A DNA stretch of 64,000 nt from Allohahella sp002354735 (GTDB lineage: Bacteria; Pseudomonadota; Gammaproteobacteria; Pseudomonadales; Oleiphilaceae), in the NCBI RefSeq assembly GCF_047946665.1, contig NZ_CP172312.1, forward strand, positions 992,001 through 1,056,000. The letters are read 5' to 3'. The notes under the pieces were generated by a model. It made no database searches. It was not told the DNA's origin and saw nothing but the letters and a program-made list of their open reading frames with translations. The stretch's first letter is position 1, and the number at the start of each line of letters is the position of its first letter. Positions 27,296-35,942 of the stretch are shown piece after piece. The translations under genes were made by a program, and so were the position numbers.

Positions 27296-27619
27296 TCAGA
27301 TATGAACTCTGTTCAGCAGGATGTCACGATACATGACGAAATCCGCCAGCAGGCTGTACAGCGGGTGTTTGAAAGTGGCAGGGCGATTGTGTTCAAAAAA
27401 GAAATGCCCGATCCATGCTGGCAGATAACCCAACACGGGGAGTAGCAGCAGCAGCTTGAACTTGGCTGTAAATATCGCGACCAGGAAAGTGGCAATGACC
27501 AGCGAGGTGCCGATGAAATGGAGCCTGCGGCACTGTATATTGCTGTGCTCCCTGAGATAATAGGGGTAGAACTCGCTGAACGATGCAAAATTTCCGATCT
27601 GCTTCGGCTCCGTAGTCAT
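27296..27619 (-). CDS. DUF962 / Mpo1-like small membrane protein
   Basis: 107-residue membrane protein of the DUF962 (YGL010w/Mpo1-like) family. Conserved EHSNIQCRRLHFIGT and the HFFFEHNRPATFKHP block carry the histidines that in yeast Mpo1 bind iron for alpha-oxidation of 2-hydroxy fatty acids. Two hydrophobic stretches (about 36-70) fit membrane insertion. The bacterial role is largely uncharacterised. Placement three bases before the adenylate cyclase suggests co-expression. Confidence 0.88.
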   Translation of the reverse strand: MTTEPKQIGNFASFSEFYPYYLREHSNIQCRRLHFIGTSLVIATFLVAIFTAKFKLLLLLPVLGYLPAWIGHFFFEHNRPATFKHPLYSLLADFVMYRDILLNRVHI

Positions 27620-27763
27620 CGTTGCCTCCTTTTGATAAAGAAACTGTCAAGCACAGGTAAACGCATGGGCAGATAGCGCACAAGCACGCATTGCAATCTG
27701 CCTGACGCTGTGCAGACTAACAGGTTTGCCAAATGTTGGCATTTCCTTTTTCGGATGCTCCAG

Positions 27764-28384
27764 ATGACTGATCACGCCACTGAAATTTCTGCCGCTGCCG
27801 ACGCTGGAAGGCGCTTTGTCGCTGAATTCCTTCACAACCGGCAGTCCGAGCCAAAGCTATGCGAGCCAGCGCCCTCCGAGGCTGAACTGCGGTCGATTCT
27901 GCCGGCAGTTTGCCGCAGCCCCGACCACGGCAATCTCAAGCCTTATCGTTTCATCGTGCTTACCGGCGAGGCTCAAAAGCAGCTTGGCACACTTTTTCTG
28001 AAAGCTGAAACACAGGATGCTGGTGAAGCTGGTCTGAAAGAAGGCAAGGCGGAAAAGATTCTCGGCAAACCCTTGCGGGCGCCGATGATCATCGTTGGCG
28101 TGGCGCGCCTCGATGAGCAGCACAAGGTACCCGTTATCGAGCAGTGGCTTGCTGCGGGTTGCGCGGTTCAGACCCTCTCTCTACTGCTCGAGAACAGTGG
28201 TTATGGCGTGATGTGGCGTAGTGGCAGCTTTGCCTATAGCGAAATCGTACGCCAGGGTCTGGGCCTGGCCGATAATGAGCAGATCTGCGCTTTTCTCTAC
28301 TGCGGCACTGTAGAGCAGCACAAACAGAACCGCCCCGCCTTGCCCTCAGAAGATACCCTCATAAGCTTCTGCGACCAGCTCTGA
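27764..28384 (+). CDS. YdjA-like nitroreductase
   Basis: FMN-dependent nitroreductase-family protein, 206 residues, closest in pattern to the compact YdjA type: NRQSEPKLCEPAPSEAELR, RSPDHGNLKPYRFIVL, and GYGVMWRSG near 160. Physiological substrates of YdjA are not known. The ATG at 27764 is favoured because the conserved domain begins shortly after it; the frame stays open for 18 codons upstream. It reads toward the flgB operon, and no clear terminator follows. Confidence 0.88.
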   Translation: MTDHATEISAAADAGRRFVAEFLHNRQSEPKLCEPAPSEAELRSILPAVCRSPDHGNLKPYRFIVLTGEAQKQLGTLFLKAETQDAGEAGLKEGKAEKILGKPLRAPMIIVGVARLDEQHKVPVIEQWLAAGCAVQTLSLLLENSGYGVMWRSGSFAYSEIVRQGLGLADNEQICAFLYCGTVEQHKQNRPALPSEDTLISFCDQL

Positions 28385-28515
28385 TCCTGCCGCCGTGGCG
28401 AGCCTGCCGCTGCCGCTTGCCGAGCGGTAGCCGCTTGCCGTGTTTCCACATGCTCACGCCGGTTTTCCGACGCCTGCTTTCGATAACTCGCTGATGTAGA
28501 AGATTTACCCACCTC

Positions 28516-28531
28516 TGGCACCGCTTTTGCT
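28516..28531 (+). promoter_or_regulatory. Sigma-54 promoter for flgB operon
   Basis: TGGCAC, five bases, then TTGCT: all positions except one of the extended TGGCACG-N4-TTGCW consensus fit, with GG and GC ten bases apart. It lies 46 bases before the flgB start, giving a short leader. In Pseudomonas and Vibrio, rod and hook genes are expressed from sigma-54 promoters activated by FleQ/FleR-type proteins, so the site fits the genes it precedes. Confidence 0.85.
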
Positions 28532-28576
28532 TTGTACTGTGAAAACGACTGACATGTTCAGCTAGGGATTTTCACA

Positions 28577-28978
28577 ATGACGATATCGATGAGCAATGCA
28601 CTGGGTAATCATGAGCAAGGCCTGCTGATGCGCTCGCGCAGGGCCGAGGTTCTTTCCAACAACCTGGCCAATGCCGATACGCCGAATTTCAAGGCGAAGG
28701 ACCTCGACTTCAAGGCGGCGATGCAGGCGGCAAGTAGTGGCCAGTCGGCCGGTCGGGTGCAGGTCGACAAGACACATGAAGGTCACATGCAACTTTCAGG
28801 CTCAGGCGGCGCGGACATCCTGTATCGCGTGCCTTCGCAGCCCTCGATCGATGGCAACACTGTTGATAGTCAGGTCGAGATCGCTGAGTTCTCAAAGAAT
28901 GCCGTGGAGTTCCAGGCTTCATTCCAGTTCCTGAACGCCAAGTTCAAGGGCCTGACCTCTGCCATTCGTGGCGAATAA
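28577..28978 (+). CDS. flgB: Flagellar proximal rod protein FlgB
   Basis: Proximal rod subunit of the flagellar basal body, 133 residues. RSRRAEVLSNNLANADTPN near residue 17 is the rod/hook family motif and the C-terminal EFQASFQFLNAKFKGL is typical of FlgB. AGGGA lies eight bases before the ATG. First gene of the flgBCDEFGHIJKL run and directly behind the sigma-54 promoter. Confidence 0.96.
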   Translation: MTISMSNALGNHEQGLLMRSRRAEVLSNNLANADTPNFKAKDLDFKAAMQAASSGQSAGRVQVDKTHEGHMQLSGSGGADILYRVPSQPSIDGNTVDSQVEIAEFSKNAVEFQASFQFLNAKFKGLTSAIRGE

Positions 28979-29004
28979 GCAGCCCTAGATAGAGGATCGA
29001 CGCC

Positions 29005-29490
29005 ATGTCACTGCAGAACATATTCAACGTTGCCGGCTCAGGCATGTCAGCACAGTCAATCAGGCTCAATACCGTATCGAGCAACATCGCGAATGCGGAA
29101 GCTGCGAGCTCGAGCGAAGGCGATACCTATCGGGCTCGCAAGCCGATTTTCTCGGCCATGGCGCATGAGCAGATGCGGCTGCAGGGCAGTCTCGGTATCG
29201 ATAGCTCCGGCTCCAGTCCCTATCTGTCTGGCTTCGACAGTCAGGCAGAGCAGGCAGCTAGCCAGGGTGTGGGCGTCAAAGGCATCGTCGAGAGTCAGGC
29301 GCCGCTGCAGCCTCGTTACGAGCCGAACCATCCTTCGGCAGACGAAAACGGTTATGTGTTCTATCCGAATGTAAACGTGGTAGAGGAAATGGCTGACATG
29401 ATCTCCGCCTCGCGCAGCTTCCAGATGAACGTGGAAGTCATGAATACCGCCAAGACCATGATTCAGCAAGTGCTCACGCTTGGCCAGTAA
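29005..29490 (+). CDS. flgC: Flagellar proximal rod protein FlgC
   Basis: Proximal rod subunit, 161 residues. N-terminal SIRLNTVSSNIANAEAASS and the C-terminal VNVVEEMADMISASRSFQMN segment are family signatures. Longer than the E. coli protein (134) by an internal Ser/Gly-rich insertion at about 60-90. Lies 26 bases after flgB on the same strand. Confidence 0.96.
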   Translation: MSLQNIFNVAGSGMSAQSIRLNTVSSNIANAEAASSSEGDTYRARKPIFSAMAHEQMRLQGSLGIDSSGSSPYLSGFDSQAEQAASQGVGVKGIVESQAPLQPRYEPNHPSADENGYVFYPNVNVVEEMADMISASRSFQMNVEVMNTAKTMIQQVLTLGQ

Positions 29491-29547
29491 AGCCCGGTTT
29501 GATGACCAACAGACAACGACTATGACAAGTGTAAAGAGGCCACTGGC

Positions 29548-30219
29548 ATGACCGACATCAGCTCGATAGGCAAATCCGCGCTGGAGCAATACGCGCCGAA
29601 GCCCGCGGAGATCAAGCACAAGAACGAGCTTGGCAAGAACGAGTTTCTGAACCTCATGATTGCGCAGCTGAACAACCAGAGCCCGCTGGAGCCGCAGGAC
29701 AATACGGCTTTCGTGGCCCAGCTCGCGCAGTTCAGTTCGCTCGAAGGTATCACTGAATTGAATAACTCGGTCGGCGACATCGCTGGCGAGTTTCGTAGTG
29801 CACAAGCTCTGCAGGCTTCGGCAATGGTTGGCCGCAGCGTGCTGGTGCCGGTTAGTAGCGGTACCTTGCCACTGGGCGGCACGATTTCAGGCATCGCTGA
29901 GGTGCCAAATGGCTCAGGCAATTTGACCATGAAGGTTTACAACAAGGGCGGCGCCCTCGTAAGCCAGAGTGATCTCGGCCAGAACCAGGTTGGCGATGTC
30001 AAGTTTACCTGGAACGGCCGCAACAACAAGGGTGAACCCATGCCTGCTGGCTCGTATCGCATAGAGGTCGAAGGCTCCTTCAACGGAGAGACCGAACGGG
30101 TGAAGAGCTTCCTGGGCGCCAATGTCGATAGCGTTTCGATCGCGACGGATGGCGGTGTGAAGCTGAATCTGGCGGGGCAGGGCAGTATTGCCATGTCTGA
30201 AGTCAGACAGATCTTCTAA
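29548..30219 (+). CDS. flgD: Hook assembly scaffold FlgD
   Basis: Hook-capping protein required for FlgE polymerisation and removed from the finished hook. The N-terminal LGKNEFLNLMIAQLNNQSPL followed by AFVAQLAQFSSLEGI is diagnostic; the C-terminal part (about 105-215) has the FlgD Ig-like and tudor-like pattern with FTWNGRNNKGEPMPAGSY. 223 residues is normal. It sits between flgC and flgE. Confidence 0.96.
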   Translation: MTDISSIGKSALEQYAPKPAEIKHKNELGKNEFLNLMIAQLNNQSPLEPQDNTAFVAQLAQFSSLEGITELNNSVGDIAGEFRSAQALQASAMVGRSVLVPVSSGTLPLGGTISGIAEVPNGSGNLTMKVYNKGGALVSQSDLGQNQVGDVKFTWNGRNNKGEPMPAGSYRIEVEGSFNGETERVKSFLGANVDSVSIATDGGVKLNLAGQGSIAMSEVRQIF

Positions 30220-30321
30220 CAGTTTAAGAGTTGTAATCAGGATTCTAGCTGCATCGTTTGATCGAGCGGCTGAGTAACAAGCCCTAAGGGGCATAGCTGT
30301 ACATGATAGAGGTCTTTCATC

Positions 30322-32388
30322 ATGCCATTTAACGTCGCCCTTACCGGCCTTCGCGCCGCCAACACCGATCTGGAAGTGACTGGTAACAACATTGCCAACG
30401 CCAGCACCACCGGCTTCAAGCAGTCACGTGCAGAATTCGGTGATATCTATTCAAGCAGCTTCCTGAGCACCGGTTCTGCGCGGGCCGGCGATGGTGTGCG
30501 GGTGCAGAGCATCTCACAGCAATTCAGTCAGGGTGCGATCTCGATCACAGAGAACGGTCTGGACCTGGCCATTGATGGTGAAGGCTTCTTCGTCCTGAAC
30601 GACGGCGGTGCACAAACGTTCTCACGAGCGGGCGTCACGCGGGTGGACAAGGACGGTTATGTGGTCAACAACACCGGTGCCCGGCTCCAGGGCTTCCCTG
30701 CAGATGAAGATGGCGCCGTGGGTGGTGTGCTCAGCGACCTCCGAGTCGATGAATCAGCGCTGGCACCGAAGCGTACGACGGAAGTTCAAGCGGTCATCAA
30801 CCTGGATGCCTCGGATGATATCCTCGTGGAACGAGGCAACGCTATTGCCACGAATACTGCGATCATCGGGACGCCCAATGCCGGTCCGGCTGGTTCACCA
30901 GCTGTGAATGGATATCCGGGTCAAGCGCTGATGATCACACAGGCCGACGGCACCACCCAGCCTCTCTTCATAGCACCAAACACTAGCGCTGACGCTATCT
31001 CCTCGCAGCTCTCAGGTGTTCGCAATATCGATTCGACTGCGATTGCGCAGGCCCGATTGACCTCAGCGGGCTATAACAACGCGTCTGGCAATATGGGAAT
31101 ACTGATCGATGGGGTAGCCTTCAACGGCTATTCTGATCTGACGCAGCTTGGTAATGCCATCAATGCCTCGCCGACACTGGTTGGCGTTTCTGCGGTGCTT
31201 GTAGGTCCCGCACCTACTGGCGGCAACCCCGATACCCGTGACCTGGTACTGACCAAGGACCGGGGTAGCGATCTTAATTTCGCCATAAACGGACCAGCCA
31301 ACGGCGACAGTTTCGAGATTGCCGAGGTGCCTGCCGATTCCATTCAGAATAATCAGGCCTTGCCTGCGCCCGTTACCCCACGCACCTTGCAGGTCGGTGG
31401 CAACGAAGTGGCGACTGTGGGTGGACGGGTGCAGCTCAATCTGAGTGGCGGTGTCACGATCGTTGACAACACTGCCGCATATAACACCGCCAACCCACCA
31501 CCGGCCGCGCAATCGACTAACAATGGCCTGGTCTCTGACTTTACGGGTGCGCCCTTCGTCAATAACGTGTTCGATCCATCCGAAGAGCGCACCTACAACT
31601 ATGCCACTTCCTCCACCGTGTATGACAGCCTCGGTAATTCACACGTACTGACAAAGTTTTTCGTGAAGGAAGCGCAGACCGAAACTTCGCCAGATAATCT
31701 GTGGACCATGTATGTGCAGATCGACAATGCTGATGTCGGCGATCCGCTCGTAGCTGGTGGTGCCGCTACGCGTGCAGCGTACTCGCTTGTATTCAACGAG
31801 GATGGCTCCTTCAACGAGGTGGAATCGGACGAAGTGCTGATCTCCAACTGGACGCCGCTTGATGCTGAAGGCGCGCCAAACGGTGCGGTCGGGCCGATCA
31901 ACGTGATCAACGGCGGCGTATTGCCGATTCCAACGCCACCTAACAGCTCAAACTTTCAGATCGACGTTGCAGAGTTTACCCAATACGGTTCTGATTTTTC
32001 GGTCAATGATCTGCAGCAGAATGGCTCGACGACTGGCCGGTTGGTTGGCCTCGACGTCGCCCAATCCGGTGAGATATTCGCTCGTTACACCAACGGTGAG
32101 TCAAGAGTGCTTGGCATCGTGGCCCTGGCCAGCTTTAACGACACACAGGGATTGGCGCCCGTTGGCGATACTGCCTGGGTCGAGACCTTCAAGTCCGGCA
32201 ACCCGGTCATAGGAGCGCCTGGTACTGCCCAACTTGGTGGTATTCGCGCCAGCGCACTGGAAGAATCCAACGTGGATCTGTCGCAGGAGCTGGTTGGTCT
32301 GATTCTTGCTCAACGTAATTATCAGGCAAACGCGAAGACGATTGAAACGGCCAATGCCATCACTCAGACCATCATCAACCTCAGATAA
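30322..32388 (+). CDS. flgE: Flagellar hook protein FlgE (large)
   Basis: Subunit of the flexible hook joining rod to filament. The N-terminal ALTGLRAANTDLEVTGNNIA, the FlgE D2-region DSLGNSHVLTKFFVKE, and the C-terminal LILAQRNYQANAKTIETANA are canonical. 688 residues is well above the 402 of E. coli; the excess lies in the exposed middle (about 150-420). A 102-base leader after flgD contains no convincing promoter. Surface-exposed middle domains of hooks are variable in length, so the size is unusual but credible. Confidence 0.96.
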   Translation: MPFNVALTGLRAANTDLEVTGNNIANASTTGFKQSRAEFGDIYSSSFLSTGSARAGDGVRVQSISQQFSQGAISITENGLDLAIDGEGFFVLNDGGAQTFSRAGVTRVDKDGYVVNNTGARLQGFPADEDGAVGGVLSDLRVDESALAPKRTTEVQAVINLDASDDILVERGNAIATNTAIIGTPNAGPAGSPAVNGYPGQALMITQADGTTQPLFIAPNTSADAISSQLSGVRNIDSTAIAQARLTSAGYNNASGNMGILIDGVAFNGYSDLTQLGNAINASPTLVGVSAVLVGPAPTGGNPDTRDLVLTKDRGSDLNFAINGPANGDSFEIAEVPADSIQNNQALPAPVTPRTLQVGGNEVATVGGRVQLNLSGGVTIVDNTAAYNTANPPPAAQSTNNGLVSDFTGAPFVNNVFDPSEERTYNYATSSTVYDSLGNSHVLTKFFVKEAQTETSPDNLWTMYVQIDNADVGDPLVAGGAATRAAYSLVFNEDGSFNEVESDEVLISNWTPLDAEGAPNGAVGPINVINGGVLPIPTPPNSSNFQIDVAEFTQYGSDFSVNDLQQNGSTTGRLVGLDVAQSGEIFARYTNGESRVLGIVALASFNDTQGLAPVGDTAWVETFKSGNPVIGAPGTAQLGGIRASALEESNVDLSQELVGLILAQRNYQANAKTIETANAITQTIINLR

Positions 32389-32471
32389 TGAGCGTTGAGG
32401 CCCTGAGCCGGTGATGAAGCTGCAGCCCGCGTCTGCCGTGGTTCCAACGAACTTATTGGGAGTACGATCTC

Positions 32472-33266
32472 GTGGATAAAGGCCTCTATGTAGCTATGAC
32501 GGGTGCCAGACAGGCGATGACTGCACAACAGGGTCACGCCAATAATCTGGCGAACGTCAACACCACCGGCTTCAAGGCTGACCTGCATCAGGCCAGAAGT
32601 ATGCCGGTGTACGGCCAACATTTTCCGACCCGTGCCTATGCGATGACTGAAAATCCTGCCACCGACTTTGCCGGTGGCTCGATGATTCAGACCGGCCGTG
32701 ATCTCGACGTCGCTGTCGAAGGTGAAGGCTGGCTTGTCGTGCAGGCGCCGGACGGTAACGAAGCCTATACCCGCGATGGCGGTCTACAGGTCGACGTCAA
32801 CGGCGTACTGCGCACAGCCTCTGGCCTGCCGGTGCTTGGCGATGGCGGGCCAATCGTGCTGCCACCTGCTTCGAAGATGGCGATCGGTGGTGACGGCACC
32901 ATTTCAGTCATTCCCCTCGGCGCACCACCCGAAGAAGTGGTCGTTGTCGATCGAATACGTCTCGTTAATCCTGATCCCAAGGAACTTGGCAAGGGCCCCG
33001 ATGGCCTGATCAGGTTCCGGGAGGATATCGACGCAGCGCTCAACGCTGATCCTGCGCTCGCCGGCCAGCCTGTCGAAACGCGTGAAGCCGAAGCTGACGG
33101 CACGGTTCGCATAGCTTCCGGCTTTCTCGAAACATCGAACGTGAATGCCGTCGGAGAAATGACGGAGATCATCTCACTGGCTCGTCAATATGAGATGCAA
33201 GTGAAGCTAATGGGCACCTTCCAGGAGAATTCCGAGAGTTCGGCACGCTTGTTGCAGCTGTCATAG
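32472..33266 (+). CDS. flgF: Flagellar distal-rod protein FlgF
   Basis: Proximal/distal rod protein, 264 residues, with GHANNLANVNTTGFKADLHQ near 19 and the C-terminal LARQYEMQVKLM. The start codon is GTG, preceded by GGGAG nine bases upstream; no in-frame ATG is closer to the family start. It follows flgE after 83 bases and lies 48 bases before flgG. Confidence 0.95.
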   Translation: MDKGLYVAMTGARQAMTAQQGHANNLANVNTTGFKADLHQARSMPVYGQHFPTRAYAMTENPATDFAGGSMIQTGRDLDVAVEGEGWLVVQAPDGNEAYTRDGGLQVDVNGVLRTASGLPVLGDGGPIVLPPASKMAIGGDGTISVIPLGAPPEEVVVVDRIRLVNPDPKELGKGPDGLIRFREDIDAALNADPALAGQPVETREAEADGTVRIASGFLETSNVNAVGEMTEIISLARQYEMQVKLMGTFQENSESSARLLQLS

Positions 33267-33314
33267 TAAGACAGTGAACAACGGCAGTAGTCTGCCGCTT
33301 TCGGGAGAATCGCA

Positions 33315-34100
33315 ATGCACGGTGCCTTATGGGTCAGCAAGACTGGTTTGAGCGCGCAGGATACTGCCCTCAAGACCATTTCAAACAACCTGGCTAACGT
33401 CAACACGACCGGCTTCAAGCGCGACCGTGCGATGTTCCAGGATCTTCTCTATCAGATCGACCGCCAGCCAGGCGGTCTGTCCGCCCAGGATTCCACGCTA
33501 CCTTCCGGTTTGCAGATCGGTACTGGTGTTCGCGTCGTCGGCACTCAGAAACAGTGGACCGAAGGTAATCTTCAGGTTACTGAGCAGCCGCTGGATATTG
33601 CCATCAACGGCAAGGGTTTTTTCCAGATTCTCATGCCAGACGGCACTATCGGCTACACGAGGGATGGTCAGTTTCAGCTGAATGCGGACGGCCAGGTCGT
33701 CACGCCTGAAGGCTATCAGCTGCAGCCAGGGCTCGACGTTCCAGAAGACGCCGGCGTATTGACTATAGGCGCCGACGGCACGGTGTCTGTCACCGTGGTT
33801 GGGGATGCTCAGCCCCAGGCACTAGGCAATCTCAACACTGTTTCCTTTATCAACCCGGCCGGCCTCGAAGCCATAGGCGGCAACCTGTTCCGTGAGACCA
33901 ATGCGAGTGGTGCGCCAGAAGAAGGTGTACCTGGGCTCAACGGCCTCGGCACCTTGATTCAGGGCAGCATCGAAACCTCGAACGTCGAGGTCGTCGAGGA
34001 GATGGTCAACATGATCACCACACAGCGCGCCTATGAGATGAACGCCAAGGTCGTGACCACTGCAGATCAGATGCTGCAGTACATCACTCAGAACCTTTGA
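33315..34100 (+). CDS. flgG: Flagellar distal rod protein FlgG
   Basis: Main subunit of the distal rod that spans the periplasm, 261 residues, close to the E. coli length (260). ALKTISNNLANVNTTGFKRD, the GTG-V-RVV-type segment LQIGTGVRVVGTQKQ and the C-terminal MVNMITTQRAYEMNAKVV are highly conserved in the family. Most conserved of the axial genes here. Confidence 0.97.
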   Translation: MHGALWVSKTGLSAQDTALKTISNNLANVNTTGFKRDRAMFQDLLYQIDRQPGGLSAQDSTLPSGLQIGTGVRVVGTQKQWTEGNLQVTEQPLDIAINGKGFFQILMPDGTIGYTRDGQFQLNADGQVVTPEGYQLQPGLDVPEDAGVLTIGADGTVSVTVVGDAQPQALGNLNTVSFINPAGLEAIGGNLFRETNASGAPEEGVPGLNGLGTLIQGSIETSNVEVVEEMVNMITTQRAYEMNAKVVTTADQMLQYITQNL

Positions 34101-34129
34101 TCTGTTTTTGGCCTAGCTCGGTGACTCTC

Positions 34130-34822
34130 ATGATTTCAAAGCTTACTTTCAAACTGGCGGTGCTGCTGCTCTGTGTGGGCGTGACGGCCTGTGCGCCCGT
34201 GATGCGTGAGCAGATCAAGCCGGGCGATCCGAATTATGCGCCGGTCAGCATCCAGGAGCTGAGACAGCCTGCGCCGGTTGATGGCTCCATTGCGTCTTCA
34301 GCGCCGGGTTTTTCATTGTTTGGTGACAAGACCGCACATCGTCAGGGCGATCTGTTGACCGTGCTGTTGCAGGAAACTACACGGTCCTCCAAATCAGCTG
34401 AATCCTCGATGAGCAAGAAAGGCGATATCGCCATCGGTAATCCCCGACTTTTTGGCCGGGAAACCAGTTTGGGTGGTCTGGATCTGAGTATTGCCGGCAG
34501 CTCCAGCCGCAGTTTCGATGGTGAAGCTGAGGCCGATCAGAGCAATAGCCTCATCGGCAGTATCAGCGTGACCGTCTCTGAAGTACTGCCAAATGGTCTG
34601 CTGCGCATACGCGGTGAGAAATGGCTGACGCTGACTGAAGGCGACGAGTATATCCGCCTGTCAGGACTGGTGCGTTCAGATGACATCGGCGTGAACAACA
34701 CCGTGATGTCGAATCAGATCGCTGATGCGAGAATCGCCTACTCAGGCACCGGCAGCTTCGCTGATGCCAATAGACAGGGCTGGCTTGGCCGGTTCTTCAA
34801 CTCTGAATGGTGGCCGCTGTAA
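34130..34822 (+). CDS. flgH: L-ring lipoprotein FlgH
   Basis: Outer-membrane lipoprotein forming the basal-body L ring, which shows the organism has an outer membrane. The signal segment with lipobox (LLCVGVTAC, Cys near residue 21) precedes SLFGDKTAHRQGDLLTVLLQE, then GEKWLTLTEGDEYIRLSGLVR, the family core. I chose the ATG at 34130; a GTG at 34121 is possible. About 230 residues, as expected. Its stop codon shares one base with the flgI start. Confidence 0.96.
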   Translation: MISKLTFKLAVLLLCVGVTACAPVMREQIKPGDPNYAPVSIQELRQPAPVDGSIASSAPGFSLFGDKTAHRQGDLLTVLLQETTRSSKSAESSMSKKGDIAIGNPRLFGRETSLGGLDLSIAGSSSRSFDGEAEADQSNSLIGSISVTVSEVLPNGLLRIRGEKWLTLTEGDEYIRLSGLVRSDDIGVNNTVMSNQIADARIAYSGTGSFADANRQGWLGRFFNSEWWPL

Positions 34823-35922
34823 TGAAAACGAAACTGGTGGTTGCAGTATTACTGGCAGTGGGCGCCATGCTGTCCTCTCTTTCCCAGGCTGAGCGGCTGA
34901 AAGATATCAGCAGCATCGCGGGTGTTCGGAGCAATCCGATCATCGGGTATGGTCTTGTCGTCGGTTTGGATGGCACAGGTGACTCCGCGCCGTTCACCAA
35001 TCAGACCTTCAGAAACATGATGAACCGATTCGGCGTGACCATTCCGCCAAACGTCAATCCAAACACGAAGAACGTGGCGGCTGTGACTTTGCATGCTGAC
35101 TTGCCTGCCTTTGCCAAGCCTGGGCAGCGCATCGACATTACCGTGTCGTCTATCGGCAACGCCAAGAGCCTGCGTGGCGGTAGTCTTCTGCTCGCCAATA
35201 TGCGTGGTGCGGATGGGCAGGTCTATGCGACAGCCCAGGGCAATCTTATCGTTGGCGGTTTTGGTGTCGAAGGCGCTGATGGCTCGAGCGTGACGGTCAA
35301 CCAGCCAAGTGTGGGCCGTATTCCTAACGGTGCGAGTGTCGAGCGTAGTGTACCGACTTCGTTCTCCGAGGGAGACACCATTACGTTTCAGCTGAACTCA
35401 CCGGATTTCACTACGGCCAAACGCGTACAGGAAGCCATTAACACCATGTTGGGCGAGGGTGTGGCCAGTGCAGTCGATGCCAATAGTGTTCGAGTGCAGG
35501 CGCCGCGTGATGCAGCCCAGCGTGTGAGCTATCTGTCGATCCTGGAGAATCTGGATGTCGAGCCTGGTACAGAGACGGCTCGTATCGTGATCAACAGCCG
35601 CACCGGCACCATCGTGGTGGGTCAGAACGTCAAGGTCTTGCCGGCTGCAGTCACTCACGGCAGTCTGTCTGTCACTATCAGTGAGAGTCTGGGCGTGAGC
35701 CAGCCTAACGCGCTCGCAGGTGGTGAGACCGTCGTCGTGCCTGATACGCAGATCGACGTGAACCAGGAGCCTGCGCGCATGTTCCAGTTTGGCCCCGCGA
35801 CGACGCTCGCTGAAATCGTTCGTGCGGTCAATCAGGTTGGTGCGGCACCGGGCGACGTCATGGCTGTACTCGAAGCCTTGAAACAGGCTGGCGCCCTTCG
35901 CGCCGAATTGATCGTCATATAG
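34822..35922 (+). CDS. flgI: P-ring protein FlgI
   Basis: Periplasmic P-ring subunit, 366 residues with a signal peptide cleaved after SLSQA near residue 24. RLKDISSIAGVRSNPIIGYG at the mature start and NAKSLRGGSLLLA are diagnostic. The ATG at 34822 overlaps the flgH stop and gives a standard signal peptide, so I prefer it over an ATG 15 bases earlier. Confidence 0.97.
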   Translation: MKTKLVVAVLLAVGAMLSSLSQAERLKDISSIAGVRSNPIIGYGLVVGLDGTGDSAPFTNQTFRNMMNRFGVTIPPNVNPNTKNVAAVTLHADLPAFAKPGQRIDITVSSIGNAKSLRGGSLLLANMRGADGQVYATAQGNLIVGGFGVEGADGSSVTVNQPSVGRIPNGASVERSVPTSFSEGDTITFQLNSPDFTTAKRVQEAINTMLGEGVASAVDANSVRVQAPRDAAQRVSYLSILENLDVEPGTETARIVINSRTGTIVVGQNVKVLPAAVTHGSLSVTISESLGVSQPNALAGGETVVVPDTQIDVNQEPARMFQFGPATTLAEIVRAVNQVGAAPGDVMAVLEALKQAGALRAELIVI

Positions 35923-35942
35923 GCTGGGGCAGAGGCACCGTC

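Noticed and set aside
29056..29805. Minus-strand open frame opposite flgC and flgD (about 249 codons)
   Set aside because: Antisense to certain flagellar genes; no start context or family pattern.
32409..32424. Sigma-54-like GG-N10-GC before flgF
   Set aside because: Misses most of the extended consensus; too weak to call.
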